A stretch of DNA of 64,000 bases from assembly GCA_005281725.1 (NCBI GenBank), contig SSBO01000003.1, forward strand, positions 126,883-190,882. The letters run 5' to 3'. Of this stretch, positions 42,955-55,166 are shown in pieces. This stretch comes from Wuchereria bancrofti. Taxonomy: Eukaryota > Nematoda > Chromadorea > Rhabditida > Onchocercidae. A program made the position numbers and the translations under genes. The notes beneath the pieces were generated by a model that was not told where the DNA came from, did no database searches, and saw nothing but the letters and a program-made list of their open reading frames with translations. Each line of letters starts with the position of its first letter. Within the stretch, counting starts at the first letter, position 1.

Positions 42955-44549
42955 TTACTAATTAATTAATTAATTAATTAATTAACGAAAAGTAGTTGGT
43001 TAGGATATCATTTACTAGTTAATTAATTGATCAACTAAAATTAAGTTGATTTTTTGAATGATAATAATTTCATGAGTTATTTAAAAATGAAATTTTAGTA
43101 AAATCATGAAAATGATAAAGTTTATGATAGATAAGAAATAATTGTAAATAGAAAAATTTGTAATGTTTAAATTTGAAATCGATTTTAGCTTCAGAAGTAA
43201 TGCAAAAGAATAAAAAAGGAATGAATACCTATCGGTTGCCATAGAAACTAATTGCATCAAATTATTATTATATCAAACTGAAATATTTTCATTTCCTGAA
43301 AATATTTAATGATTGATATAATATTTAATTGTAAAATTTGATCAATCATTCAAATTAGATAATATATAATTTAATGTATAACTCATTTCTGAAAAATAAA
43401 CCAATTTCCATACATTTAAATTATTAACAAACATAGAATGAAGTACAACTCGATAATGTTGTTATTACCAAATGTACAAAGAATAAGATCTCTTCAATAA
43501 CAAAAAAACAAAAAAAAAACTTAGTTTCAAAAATTGAAAAAGGTAAGTTTGATGAAAGTAATTTGTTTAGTTTTATGTGACAACAAATAAAATTTGCTAA
43601 ATTTACTAATATATTACTTAAAAGTATATAATAGTTAAGATGGTAATTTTTTTTTTGTAAATTAAAATGAAAATAGTTAAACTGAGCAAATAACAAATTT
43701 GTTTTAAAAACAAATTAAGAACAAAAAAAAAAAATTTTTTTTTTGGTTTTTTATGAATTGTGTGTAATGAAAAAGAAATGAAATGAAAAAGAAAAGTTTT
43801 TTTAAGTTTTAAAATTCATTTTTTTTTTGTTAAATTTCCATTTCCAGTCCAAATTTATTTTTAATTTGATACGCTTAAAATTGTATCACTTTTTTTAAAA
43901 AGAACTTTGACATTGTTATGATTATCAAAGGATAAATGATAAAATTTTAGTTTATTGAAATAGCAACAAATATTTTAATTTACAATAATAACAAAAAAAA
44001 AAAAAACACATAAACTAAAATAAGATAAATTCATAAATAAATATAAAATGATAAAAACTTTTGATACACAAATGATAATAGCAGCACATCACGAATTACT
44101 AACAAGCAATAATGATAAGGACATATTAATTAGATACTAATTAGTAAATTGAATAGAAATCAATGAAAATTTTATAATCATAGTAACAACATAAAAATAA
44201 TTAACAAAATTTACAATAATTAATAATGCAAGAGAGAATTAATTAAAATAGAGGTAAAAAAAATGATAATAATTATAAGTAATGTAAATTTGAAGTAACA
44301 TATAAATAATACTATCAAAATAATTTGCATATAACTGATAATATCTCTAAAATAACAATATCTATCGCATTGATAATATCATTAAAATTTCAACAACAAT
44401 AATAAAGAAATTAAATCAGTTAATTCAATTAAACATTTATGATACTGTAAATTTAAATACATATTAATTAACTGAAGAATTTTTATCTGTGTGAATAAAA
44501 TATTGGATTATTTCTTTTGATCAATCATACTTTTTCTTTTCTTTAGCTT
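42955..44549. other. Intergenic region with ift-74 promoter
   Basis: It separates the 3' end of the glycosyltransferase gene from the ift-74 ATG. It holds an (ATTA)n tract next to the ATG with an AG 5 bases upstream that could serve as a trans-splice acceptor, and the X-box. The rest is AT-rich without a recognised gene. Confidence 0.6.
43235..43248 (-). promoter_or_regulatory. X-box (RFX/DAF-19 site) upstream of ift-74
   Basis: The plus strand reads GTTGCCATAGAAAC; in gene orientation it is GTTTCTATGGCAAC. Both readings satisfy the nematode X-box consensus GTHNYY AT RRNAAC at every fixed position. It lies 281 bp upstream of the ift-74 ATG, within the range in which X-boxes of ciliary genes are found. 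RFX factors (DAF-19 in C. elegans) bind this motif to drive IFT genes in ciliated sensory neurons. Its place before an IFT gene makes chance unlikely in such AT-rich DNA. Confidence 0.85.
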
Positions 44550-47500
44550 TTAAATTATACTAAAATTTGAATTTAAATTTTGTTTTTGTATATTTAATGG
44601 CATTGCTAATGATGATGATGAATTAATTGATGAATTATGCCAAATTAGCTTATTTTTCATAAAATTAGCCAATAAGCTTTCTGCTTTTTTTTTCTTCCTG
44701 TAATATTCATTATCTTTTAGAATAATTATCCGATTTAATTGAATACGAATTTCATTTGATTCTCTTACAAAACTTTTATTGTATTTCCAATTTTCAATGT
44801 AATTATGAGTGCCACATATTGACATATTAAATTTTGTTGATAAAAATGGCAATTTCCATGATGCAAATTTCCATGGTGCATTTAAACGCCTATAAATGAT
44901 TATAAACAATAATAAAATTTATGAATATTCAATTATAATTTCTTATTTATAATCGATAATTAGAAAATAATTAATTGTAAATAATATTTTAATCTTTTGT
45001 AACACTTAACAATTTATAGCATTGTTAAATTTGTGCTCCAAAAAATTTTTTATTTTTTGAAATCACAAATTTAATTTAGCCTTTTTTTATAACTAACATT
45101 TGTAATCACAATTTTTTATTTTTTTTTGATTGTAATTTTAAGTTCCTTTTTTTTGCTACTTTTCGATGTGATTTTTTTTCTTCCATTCTTGTGTAATTAT
45201 AACTTCAATTATAAATATAATAATTTAATTTTTGTCAAATTAATGAAATTCTAATTTATGTATAAATTTATTTTGTGTTAAAAAGTTAACCGTTTTTGCC
45301 ATCCATGAAAAATGAAATCTTGTTCAGACCATTTGGAATCGGTAAGCCAACCATCACGTGCCCATGATTTACCCTTGGGTAGTACACTTATTTTTCTTTT
45401 CCATTTCTCATTTGTTTCAAGTTGTGCTCGTACACAAGCTTCATATATAAATAAATCATTGTAATTTCTAAAATAATACTTTATCATTTATCATTTTTTA
45501 CATTTCATTTTTTTATTGTTATTTTTAAATTTTTTTTTTATTGTTATTATTAAATTAAACGTACAATTTTAACAATGTAACTTAAAAAGTAGAATTAATA
45601 ACATTTTATTTCATTAACAGAAATGATTATAAAATTATTTCTCACTGATAAAAGTTTAGAATCTCTGAAATATTTTTAAGCTAATTATTCATGCTTTTAA
45701 TTTAATTTAAAAATGATCCTACAAAATTTGTCTGTCACAAAGCCAATATTAATCACTTCTAGTTATTCAAATTATCAATATTAAATTTTGATGATTAGAA
45801 TAACTAATTGTAATAAGTGAATTTTACATTCGAAAATTTTACACCAAATAATTCTTATTGCAAATTAAAATTTAACAAGTTTTAAAATTTTAAAGAATTA
45901 TTTCTTTTTTTTCTGAACAATCAGTAACGAAACTCCTCAATCACTGATTTCAAATTAGATCTTTAATTATCTTAAATTAATTAGTTAATTAATTAAAATT
46001 TTATTAAGAAATGATTAATGAAAAAAGCTATATGATATAAAAACTTAGTTTGATATATTCCATAATGGTTCGCAATGTTTCACGCTTATTGATGCAATGT
46101 GTAACAAAANNNNNNNNNNNTCTTTAATTATCTTAAATTAATTAGTTAATTAATTAAAATTTTATTAAGAAATGATTAATGAAAAAAGCTATATGATATA
46201 AAAACTTAGTTTGATATATTCCATAATGGTTCGCAATGTTTCACGCTTATTGATGCAATGTGTAACAAAACTGCCTGAAATAAAAATTCATCAATGTTTA
46301 TCAAATTTTTTAAATAAAAAACTTAAATTTTAATTTAATCATTAGAAAATGTTAGTAAATAGTTCAAACAATTTCTATGAAATAAATATAAATTATAAAA
46401 CGTGATAAATTATCAATGAGTTGAAATGAATGCTAATTGAATCAATGATTGTTTAAAATTAGGAAATAGTAATGAAACGAGGAATTATATTTTGATATAT
46501 TTCAAAACTGACCTTTGAACTTTACATTTAGTGAATTGAAAGAATTTTTGAATAAAAAAACTTGCACTAAATTCCTTCACATTTTCCTTCTTTTTCCTTT
46601 TTTCATTAAAAAAATAAAATGGATTTGAAATAAAAATCAATTATTTGACTGATGAAAAAAGATTTTTCTTTTCGAAATAAAAATTTTTTTTATTTCTCAT
46701 TTTTTTGTTCTCTAAAAAAATTCTTTTGCTTTTTCCTGCAGGAATGATTTTTTTCAAATGAAAAACGTTTTCTTCTCGGAAGCATTATTTTTCTACAATA
46801 AACAAAAAAAAAAGCTAATAAATGAATAAATAATTGAAAATTCTGTTATTTTTTTTTTTAAATTATTTCATAAATAAATAAACAAACATGAATAGCAGCA
46901 TTGTCAGATCCATGAAATGAATGCGGTAAACGATAATTGTAATTTGCCCACATTCGTAAAAAATTGATAACAAATTTAGTATTCCTAAAAATATGATTAA
47001 TAATCATATTATTTAAACATTTAAAATTTATTAAATTGTCTATTTTCCTTTTTCTACAACGATATCAGACTTATTAATACTTTAGTAATAAATATACTTT
47101 CTAATACTTTTGTTATATTTTTTTTTTTTTTTTGAAATTTAACTATATTTTATCAAAAGCAAATTTAAAAAATGGAAAAAGAAAACTGCAATCACAACTT
47201 TTATCAATGATAACTTTAAAAATATTGTTTTTGATACCCTACAAAAGAAAAGAAATGGTAAATTTTGAATATTTGTATTTTCACTTAATCCTATTATGTT
47301 TTTAAATATCACTTTCTAATTTAAATAGTAATAAAAAAAAGATTATCAAAAATTTGACCACTAAAAAATATACGCAAAAAATTGAAAATTTCACATTGAG
47401 CATTATAAAAAAAAAACTTTTTTTTTAAATAAAATAAAAATTTCTAATTTACTTAGCTAAATAACTTCCAGCCATCACTTCAAAATTCCAAATACGATTA

Positions 47501-48987
47501 TAAAAGATAATATCTTTGTCATCCATAATATATTCTTCAATTCGTTTTTTTGGATTGATTACACCCATATCAGAATCAATAAATAATACATAATCAAAAT
47601 TATTATTTTCTTGTAAAAATTGCGCTGTTACACAATGTCGTTGAAAGAAAAACTGTAATATTAATTAAAATTAATTAATTAATTAACAAAAATTGTAATA
47701 TTAATTAAAATTAATTAATAAAAATTACGAATAAGCAAAGATGATTATTTCTTTAAAAAAAATGTTCAATTTATTCATATCAAATTATAGTTATAATTTA
47801 GAAAATGTATCAAAATATTAAAAAAAAAAAAAGTATAAGAAAATAAATTTAAAAAATATCGAAAAAATTTACAGTTTGAAAAATATCACGAAAAAACATA
47901 TAAATAAAAAAGTACAAAGATGTAAAAAAAAGAGAAGACTTAAAAAATAGAAAAAAAACCAATAAAGTAATTTAAATTATAATTAGCTAATTTTTTAAAA
48001 TACAATTTTTTTATAATTATAAAAAAAAAAATAAAAGAATGAAAATTAATTGAAATATTTACCTCATTATGTGGACAAAGTAATTTTAATGTATCATTTT
48101 GTGATACATTAATTATCACCCATTCATATCGCTGATAAATGCAGTAACATTCAAATGTTTCCATTGCTAATTGATATTCGTTGATATTAGTAAAATCTTT
48201 TAATATTGTCAATACTGCTAATTTAATCTCTCTTACTTGTGATCCTAAATTTCTATTATATTAATTAATTCATATATTTCTACTATATTAATTACTTAAT
48301 TAATTAATTAATCTATTGTATTAATTAATTTATGCATTATAAAAGCATTTTTTTTTTAATTTGTTAACTTTAGCACTAAATTCATGCTTAAAACAATAGT
48401 TATGAATTAGATTTTAAAAAACCTGAAATTTAAAAGAAATATTAAAATTATTATTGCTTTCTTCTTTCTCTGCAAATAATTTTATAAATTGGAAATTTTT
48501 AAATTTTCATCTGAATCTATGTAATAGAATTGAGAATTTTCAATATCAGTGTAGAATTACAGCAAAAAATTTCAATCATCTAACTTTAAAATTAGCTCAA
48601 TGTATTTAACTGATTTATTAATGAATAAATGAAAAGAAATATTAAATTGTTGCTAAAATATCTTTCAAATAAAAACTTTCTACATAATCTTTAATAATCA
48701 TTCTAAAATGATCACAAAAAAAACGAATAAAAACAAAAATTTATTAAAATTTTTATTTCTATTTCTTTTTTTTCTTTGTTTTATTTGATAAAGTTTTACT
48801 GTTTTTTTTCTCTTTTTTTATTAAAATTATATATGTTGAAATAAAATTTGAAAAAAAAAAAAATTTTTTTTAATTTTTTTTTTTTACCTCTTCGTGTCCA
48901 TAAAAGAAATATTAAAAAGAAAATGAATAACACAAAGATATGAATGTATCGATGAATAAGAGTGAATCCACGTAAAAAATGTACCAT
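44550..48987 (-). CDS. DUF273-family type II membrane glycosyltransferase, donor defect in exon 5
   Basis: Seven exons fit the family in frame: 48987-48888, 48244-48063, 47652-47453, 46984-46888, 46274-46210, 45467-45291 and 44889-44550, for 386 aa. A short cytoplasmic segment and one signal anchor (residues about 10-31, [13 protein letters not shown]) suggest Golgi or ER membrane residence with a lumenal catalytic domain. [11 protein letters not shown] contains a DxD-like metal and nucleotide-sugar site. The blocks [54 protein letters not shown] and [10 protein letters not shown] are typical of nematode DUF273 proteins. Sugar donor and acceptor cannot be read from sequence. Exon 5 must end at 46210 to give the conserved WNISKNYNDLF, but the intron then begins CTAAGT and not GTAAGT. 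Reading through meets TAA after WNISN. An assembly join sits in the next intron and duplicates part of exon 5. Confidence 0.82.
45960..46270. other. Assembly join: 11 Ns flanked by identical 150-bp copies
   Basis: The segment 45960-46109 is repeated as 46121-46270 around Ns at 46110-46120. The right copy contains most of glycosyltransferase exon 5; the left copy holds a partial exon (46049-46109) that lacks its acceptor. The duplication is an unmerged contig overlap. Confidence 0.9.
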
Positions 48988-49507
48988 ATGAAAATTTTAT
49001 TTTTTTTTTTTTTTTTTTAAGCAAAATGACAGATTAGATGCCCTTTTATCTAAAATAAAACAAATAACTGATAAAATATTTAATGATCAATGATTAGAAT
49101 GCCAAAAAATTTTATCAGCTAATAAACAAAATGAATAAATTAAAAAAAAAGCATTTAAAGTTTCGATTATTGGATATTTTCATTATCTATTATTTCATTC
49201 AGTAATTTACTAACACTATTCCATTACTAATTAAATTTGATATCAAAAAACAAAACTGATTTCAATTGCCAATTCTCTTTGATCTTTCCTTCCCTCCTTC
49301 TTTCTATATTATCCGTTCTCTTTCTTTTTTTCTTTAATAAATTTTGATAAAAAAAAGTAAAAAGATGAAAATTTGAAAAGTCGAAAAAAGATGGAAATCT
49401 GAAAAGTTGAGAAAGTTGAAAATTTTATGTGAAAGACGAAAAGTTGATAGGAAATGAAATTTAAATTTAACCACCTAACATTTATACTATCAAAATTATG
49501 CAAAAAA

Positions 49508-49557
49508 TGAAAACAAAGTATTTTAATGTAAAGAAAAATTAAAATACTTTGTTTTCA
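49508..49557. repeat. Perfect 20-bp inverted repeat with 10-base loop
   Basis: The arm 49508-49527 is the exact reverse complement of 49538-49557. The loop is A-rich. It lies upstream of the glycosyltransferase start and could be a hairpin RNA or a cruciform. Confidence 0.85.
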
Positions 49558-49789
49558 CTTATCAAATTCATTCATTTCTATTAGCAACCAAAATAAAGCT
49601 ATTTTATAGCAAATGAAAAAGAGAAGCAAAAATAAACAAAAATAAAAAAGTTGCTTAAATGGTAAAAAAAGATTGAAATTATCGATGTTTGTTGCTAATT
49701 TTTCTTCTCAAATTAATTTAACCTTTTTGATTTCGAAATAACAAACAATTAAATTTCAGTTAAAATTTATCGCTATGTGATTTGCTTAC

Positions 49790-50374
49790 CTCATCTGTTG
49801 ATAAGTGGCTAATTAATTTTGTTTTTATCATTTTAAAATGTTATTGTCAATATATCGTTATACTGTAAGCGGTTTTATTTTTTTTTTTCTTTTTTTTTTT
49901 TAAATGACTCTTTAAAATTGCTAAACATCTGTTAGTTCTATTATTCAAAAAGTAGAAAAAAAAGTAAAAAAAAAGGGTTACAGAAAATTCGAGAGTTTAA
50001 TTTTGTCTAAATTAACAGATTACGATTTCACTGCAAATTTTCACCTTTTCATTATGATATTATAATATCTTTTCATAATATATAAGAAAGCAGTTTAATT
50101 CACTCAATTAAAAAAAAAGGAATTGAAAGTGAGAATTTCTGGAATTTTCAAAATAAAAAAAAATTTCATGCAAATTTGAATAATAGAAATTTTAATTATC
50201 AATCATTTACAAACTATAAGAAAAAATTGCAGTTGTCAGCAAATAAACTGTTGAAAAAAAAAATTCAAAACAATTTTTTTTTTATCCTAAAAGATTTTTT
50301 AAATTTTACTGTTACTTACGAATAATACTTACCTGCTTGATACGTAAAAAGATAAAGTAAATAAATACAATCAT
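49790..50374 (-). other. Two candidate short upstream exons of the glycosyltransferase gene
   Basis: On the minus strand an ATG at 50374 opens MIVFIYFIFLRIKQ and runs into CAG followed by GTAAGT at 50333. A second ATG at 49831 opens MIKTKLISHLSTDE and runs into GAG followed by GTAAGC at 49790. Both donors are close to consensus and both segments precede the modelled start at 48987. They could be alternative first exons or 5' leader exons. I see no clear acceptor just before 48987 to receive them, so they may instead use the exon at 48244. Confidence 0.3.
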
Positions 50375-51567
50375 TATGGTATAAATTGCTACTAATTAAA
50401 TAACTAATTAAATAATAACGAACTAATAACAAAATTTCTCTTTCAAATATCTTTTTTCCTAATGCTCAAAATTATAATAATAATAATAAAAATTTAAAAA
50501 GAAAGTCCATGCGAGAAAAAAAAGAAAGCTATATATTTCATTATCAAACATTTATTTTACTTCTCAAAATTTTCTTATCAATTTTGTTCTTGAACTCTAT
50601 TTATATACATATAAACAATGAATGTTTAAATTAAAAAACTTTCATGTTTCAGTTTTTTTAGTTTTTTTTTTTTCATTCGATCCTCTTTTTTTTTACAGGC
50701 ATAAAAAGAAAGTTTGTTTAGTTTTGATGAAAATTTGACGATTACTTGCAGTCCATATGGTTTGCATTTTTCATCCTTTTTATTTGTAAACGATTTAATG
50801 TTCTCAACAAAATACTCTTTTTCGCTTTCATTTCTCTATCACATTTATCCTTTTCGATAGACCATCATTGAATAAATAATTAATAATAATAATAACTGAT
50901 AATAATAGTAATTAATAATAATATTTAATAATGATAGTAATAACAACAATAATCTTTTTGATTATCGTTTTCTGAGAAAAGAAAATTTTTAAAGCTGAAA
51001 TTAAATATTTATAAAAAAGTTACACTTACATACATACGTGTAAGAAACATAAGTAAATGACTGGAAAATTTTGTAATGGAAATGGTAATTGATATTCATA
51101 TTTAAATATACTTAAATTATATAGTATAATAAAAATTACAAAATTTAATTAATTTAGTTGAAAAAAAAAAAGGGATGACATTTGATACAGAACTGATCAG
51201 TGTAGTATGCTAGCATTATTGTAAGTGTTTTATAGGAATTCATCGAGGGTAGCTCTTTTTCATGGGGAAAGAGCTTTTATGCCTCTGTGAAGTTGCAAAC
51301 TATGCTGGCAATAGCATATACTTCCGGTAAGATTTCTTAAACTAGACGGATTTCAATTTGAAAGTTTAAATAAGGTGTGTGAATGGGTAGAATAGCATTA
51401 TTAGCTTTCGGGTAACCAACCTAGAAGAATTCAGTCAACTCTGACTTGGGCAAATGAAACTCATTAGCATCGTAAAGCTATCCGTCCAAGAAAATCTACG
51501 ATCCGAGGATTTTACTCTGCCACCCTCCAAGTTTGCTTGGCCTAAGAGATGAACTTTAAAAAAAAAA

Positions 51568-51992
51568 GGTAGCCTTATCAGGTTTATTTTCACGTTCTAT
51601 CCGGTTAGCTAACCGTGGTTAACCGGCATCTTTTGCTAGATATAAAATATGGGACCAGTTTGCACATACACACTAAAACTTATTTAAAAAATCTTCACAA
51701 ATACTCAAAGGATATACCACTTTCAGAAAGACCTATAGCGACAGGTGAGGGACGAAGCGGCAAGTGAAAAGCGCTAATTACAGACCTAAATCTTTCATGT
51801 AGGCGGTCCAGCACTTTGGTCGTTTGACATCGATCAGGAGATGATAGCCTTGTTTGACAACATCTTCAATAATCAAACAACCTCTTTTACACTACTTACT
51901 CCATACAAAAAAAGGTCCGGAAAAGGTAGCCTTATCAGGTTTATCTTCACGTTCTATCCGGTTAGCTAACCGCGTTTAACCGGTATCTTTTG
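51568..51992. repeat. Pair of 68-bp direct repeats with palindromic cores
   Basis: The segments 51568-51635 and 51925-51992 are nearly identical, with about four differences. Each contains the perfect palindrome CGGTTAGCTAACCG followed by a TTAACCGG-type half. They lie 357 bp apart near the 5' side of the retrotransposon remnant and may be promoter-like repeats of its leader. Confidence 0.85.
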
Positions 51993-52989
51993 TTACGATC
52001 AAACCAAAACAAAGGAAAAAGCATATAGCTGCAACCAAAAATGTTTTCCAAACTGATTGTTGCAGGTTGGAATATGAAATTATGTTCGTACGGCAAATAA
52101 TGGTTGTCGCGAATGTCCTTCTATTCCAATTGTTCATCACTACACGATGACATTGCTGTTCACAGTGAATTCTTCCACATGAAAAGATAACCTCAAAGTA
52201 TGCTCTTCTGATCAAACAAACCGAAAACCGAACTTTACCATTAAGGAATTGGTTTCATGACCATTCAGGAATTGTTTTTTTTTTTTTTTTAAAGTAAATC
52301 GATTTCAAGTTTATTAATTTTCCAATAGATCATTTGCAATCTCTTTTATATCTTCCATAAACACTAAATCAACAAATAATAAAAGATTTAATCATGCGCA
52401 GATAAGGACAATCACAAAAGTTTATGAAATTCTGAAAGTGGTATGTGATCTTCTTCTCAGCTTTTCAGGTTGCTTTTTGCTTAGCTGGATAAGTCCTCCA
52501 TTTTAAGTCGATAATCGGAACACTTTCAATGTCTCTTCAATGCGTATCGTTCGGTTAAATACTTCACAATTGAGTACATCATTTAACAAATAGTAAAAAT
52601 TGAACTGAATGAATCGAAAGACTATGCAGAAGATGAAATTTGGTATAGATGAAATTTTATTTGAAATCTGAAAGAATGGACACAAAATACAACATGCTAA
52701 ATTTTACAAATTTATTGTGAACTTTTACAATTTCAAATGAAATTTCTGAAATTATTCTGAATATGAAGGAGAAAAATCCGACTATTCGATATTTGCTTTC
52801 TTGCAGCTGAAAAAGTTTTGTAAAAATATTCTGGGATAGACTAGTATCCACTGTAAGCACTATAAACATGATATTTGTTCCCAAACGATTGGAAGAAAAA
52901 TGCATGGAACGAAACAAAGTTCTCTATGTGACATTCGTTGACCTCATCGAAGCATTTCACATCATCGAATGGCTTTTAGCAACATAAAA

Positions 52990-53308
52990 TCATCCTTGCA
53001 TGATCCATCATCGTGATCATCCTTGCATGGTCTATCATCGTGATCATCCTTGCATGGTCTATCATCGTGATCATCCTTGCATGATCCATCATCGTGATCA
53101 TCTTTGCATGGTCCATCAGCGTGATCATCCTTGCATGACCCATCGTCGTGATCATCTTTACATGATCTAATGATCCATCATCGTGATCATCTTTACATGA
53201 TCTAATGATCCATCATCGTGATCATCCTTGCATGACCCATCATCGCGATCATCCTTACATGATCCAATGATCCATCATCGTGATCATCCTTGCATGATTC
53301 ATCAGCGT
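52990..53308. repeat. 27-bp satellite, about 12 copies, inside the RT remnant
   Basis: The unit TGCATGATCCATCATCGTGA plus TCATCCT is repeated with point changes. Two copies near 53160-53220 contain an extra CTAATGATC. The array separates RT motif A from motif C, so it expanded in or was inserted into the dead element. Its length is a multiple of three, so it stays open in some frames and gives spurious ORFs. Confidence 0.92.
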
Positions 53309-54454
53309 AATCGGTTAGATTCGGCGATAAGCTTTCTTCCCGATAATCACAATATATTCTCGCATCACTTCAGCATTATGCTCCAAATGATCACAACAGA
53401 CTTCAATTAAGGGAAAAAAATTTATTTAGCCTTAAGCGACTGAAAGCTCACATTAAAAATTTAAATACATTTTCTTTTTGAAAATTGCTTTTTGTGGACG
53501 ATGTCGCTCTCATTGTTGTCTCCAACGTATAACATCATACTTTATCGAAGTTGCAGAGCTTTTTGGATTGAATCAGCTTAAAATGGCAGAAATTCTAGAT
53601 CAGTTCCCAGCACAAGTAAATATCATTATTCTCATATCATAGCAGGCGCAGTTAAGCTTACATCAGTTCAGTAATTTACCTATCCAAGAAGCATCATCTT
53701 GCTAAGATCAACAAAGAGATTGGTGACAGATTAGCAAAGATATTCAGAAAAGTTCATGATGGAATTATAAACATACTAAATACTAAGCGTCTAAAAAGCC
53801 ATTATACTAACTATTCTTCAGTATGATCTGAATTATTATTGTCACCATCGGTGACTCATTGAACGATTCGAACCATCCTAAATATTCATTACATTGACCA
53901 AATGACCAGTATTATCACTCTCGAATAAGCGCAGATTACCATTATTAAGGTCATGCTATCTAGGACATAGCTATCTAAACAGGTCATATTTTCAGGATGA
54001 AAGATTACACTTAAATTTTGCTAATATGATGAACTCACCACCACCTATCGCAATAAAAGTTACTAAAGAAGAGATATATGGTAGGAAATTTTAGCTTTTG
54101 TTTATTTGATTGACGATCAAGTTTGTATTGTTGATCGATTGACGTAAACAAATAATTGGAACAAACGTTTGTTGATTGATGCTATAAAGATTGTTAAATA
54201 TAGTATAATATCATAAGTAGTTAATCAGAGGGAAAATTAGTTGACATTGATTATAGGGAAATTTGATTATAGGGTTAACTGACCACAAATTAATGGCGTG
54301 TAGAAGAAGTACAAAGACGAATTAAATTGAAGCTTAAAATTGACCTAAGAGTAAAATGTGCTATTACACTTCGTTGATCTTTGCCCTTTATTAGCATGAG
54401 GTTGTTGCTTATAAAAATAACTCTCAAGATTACTTATAAAATTACTTATAAAAA

Positions 54455-54995
54455 ACAAAATTATCACATTATATCATATAATTCTTTCAATTTTCCCATA
54501 TAGAACTTTTATGAAAATTTTTTATATATATAAAAATATATATAAAAAATATATATATATACATAACTGATTGTCAGATCAGAAAATGTTTACAATATTT
54601 CGATAGTGCAATTAGATTTAGATTATAACAAAAGAAAGTTCATTAAACAAAAAGTTGACAACATTTTAATAATTGAATATAAATTTGACTATGAGATTGA
54701 AAATTTTTAGCAATAAAATTAAGCTTAATTTATAATATATTAAACAATACATATATTCTTTGTTAACAGATTGTAACATTTTAGGCTTATACATTCCTTC
54801 ATAATTCATATAAGCTTAACCTGTAACTGAAAGATAAATGCTGGATAATTGATTATATGTAATTGTCAAAGGAATATTTTAAATAAAACAATCTTTAATC
54901 TACAAATTTCTATCTTATAAATTTAAATACAAAATTATCACATTGTATCATATAATTCTTTCAATTTTCCCATATAAAAATTTTATAAAAATTTT
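54455..54995. repeat. Dispersed direct repeat of about 67 bp, two copies
   Basis: The segments 54455-54521 and 54929-54995 share ACAAAATTATCACATT, ATCATATAATTC and TTTCAATTTTCCCATATA in the same order with few differences. They may be element ends or an old local duplication. Confidence 0.8.
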
Positions 54996-55166
54996 TTTGA
55001 AATAATCTTTTAATCATAAAAATATTTAATGATATAGCATTATCACAAAAAGTTGAAAAAACATAAAGAGCTACTATTATCTTCAAGAAAACCTAAATGA
55101 CATATCTTGATAGACAAGATAATGACAACAGTATTAGGAATCGCATCTCGTGAATGTCACCATTCA

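Larger units (their letters stand above)
48988..51179. other. Upstream region of the glycosyltransferase gene
   Basis: AT-rich DNA with long T and A runs. It holds a perfect hairpin at 49508-49557 and two short minus-strand segments ending in good splice donors, described separately. No other gene is seen. Confidence 0.6.
51180..54060 (+). mobile_element. Decayed non-LTR retrotransposon with reverse transcriptase remnants
   Basis: This island is less AT-rich than the flanks. Its plus strand holds broken but ordered reverse transcriptase blocks. Around 52800-52975 it reads KSFVKIFWDRL, then INMIFVPKRLEEKCMERNK and LYVTFVDLIEAFHIIEW, matching the region before and including RT motif A. At about 53420-53460 LFSLKRLKAHIKN matches the block before the active site, and at about 53480-53520 LLFVDDVALIVVSN carries the DD of motif C. 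FGLNQLKMAE follows. A diverged C-terminal region runs to about 54040 (RRLPLLRSCYLGHSY, where LR-W-GH is usual). Stops and frameshifts interrupt it, so it cannot be active. The endonuclease part is not recognisable; 51180-52300 may be its 5' leader. Confidence 0.8.

Noticed and set aside
51976..52215. Minus-strand 79-residue frame with a hydrophobic end
   Set aside because: It lies within the decayed retroelement leader, overlaps the 68-bp repeat and has no recognisable domain.
52990..53308. CRISPR-like array of 27-bp repeats
   Set aside because: The units are directly adjacent with no spacers, and the genome is eukaryotic; it is a satellite.
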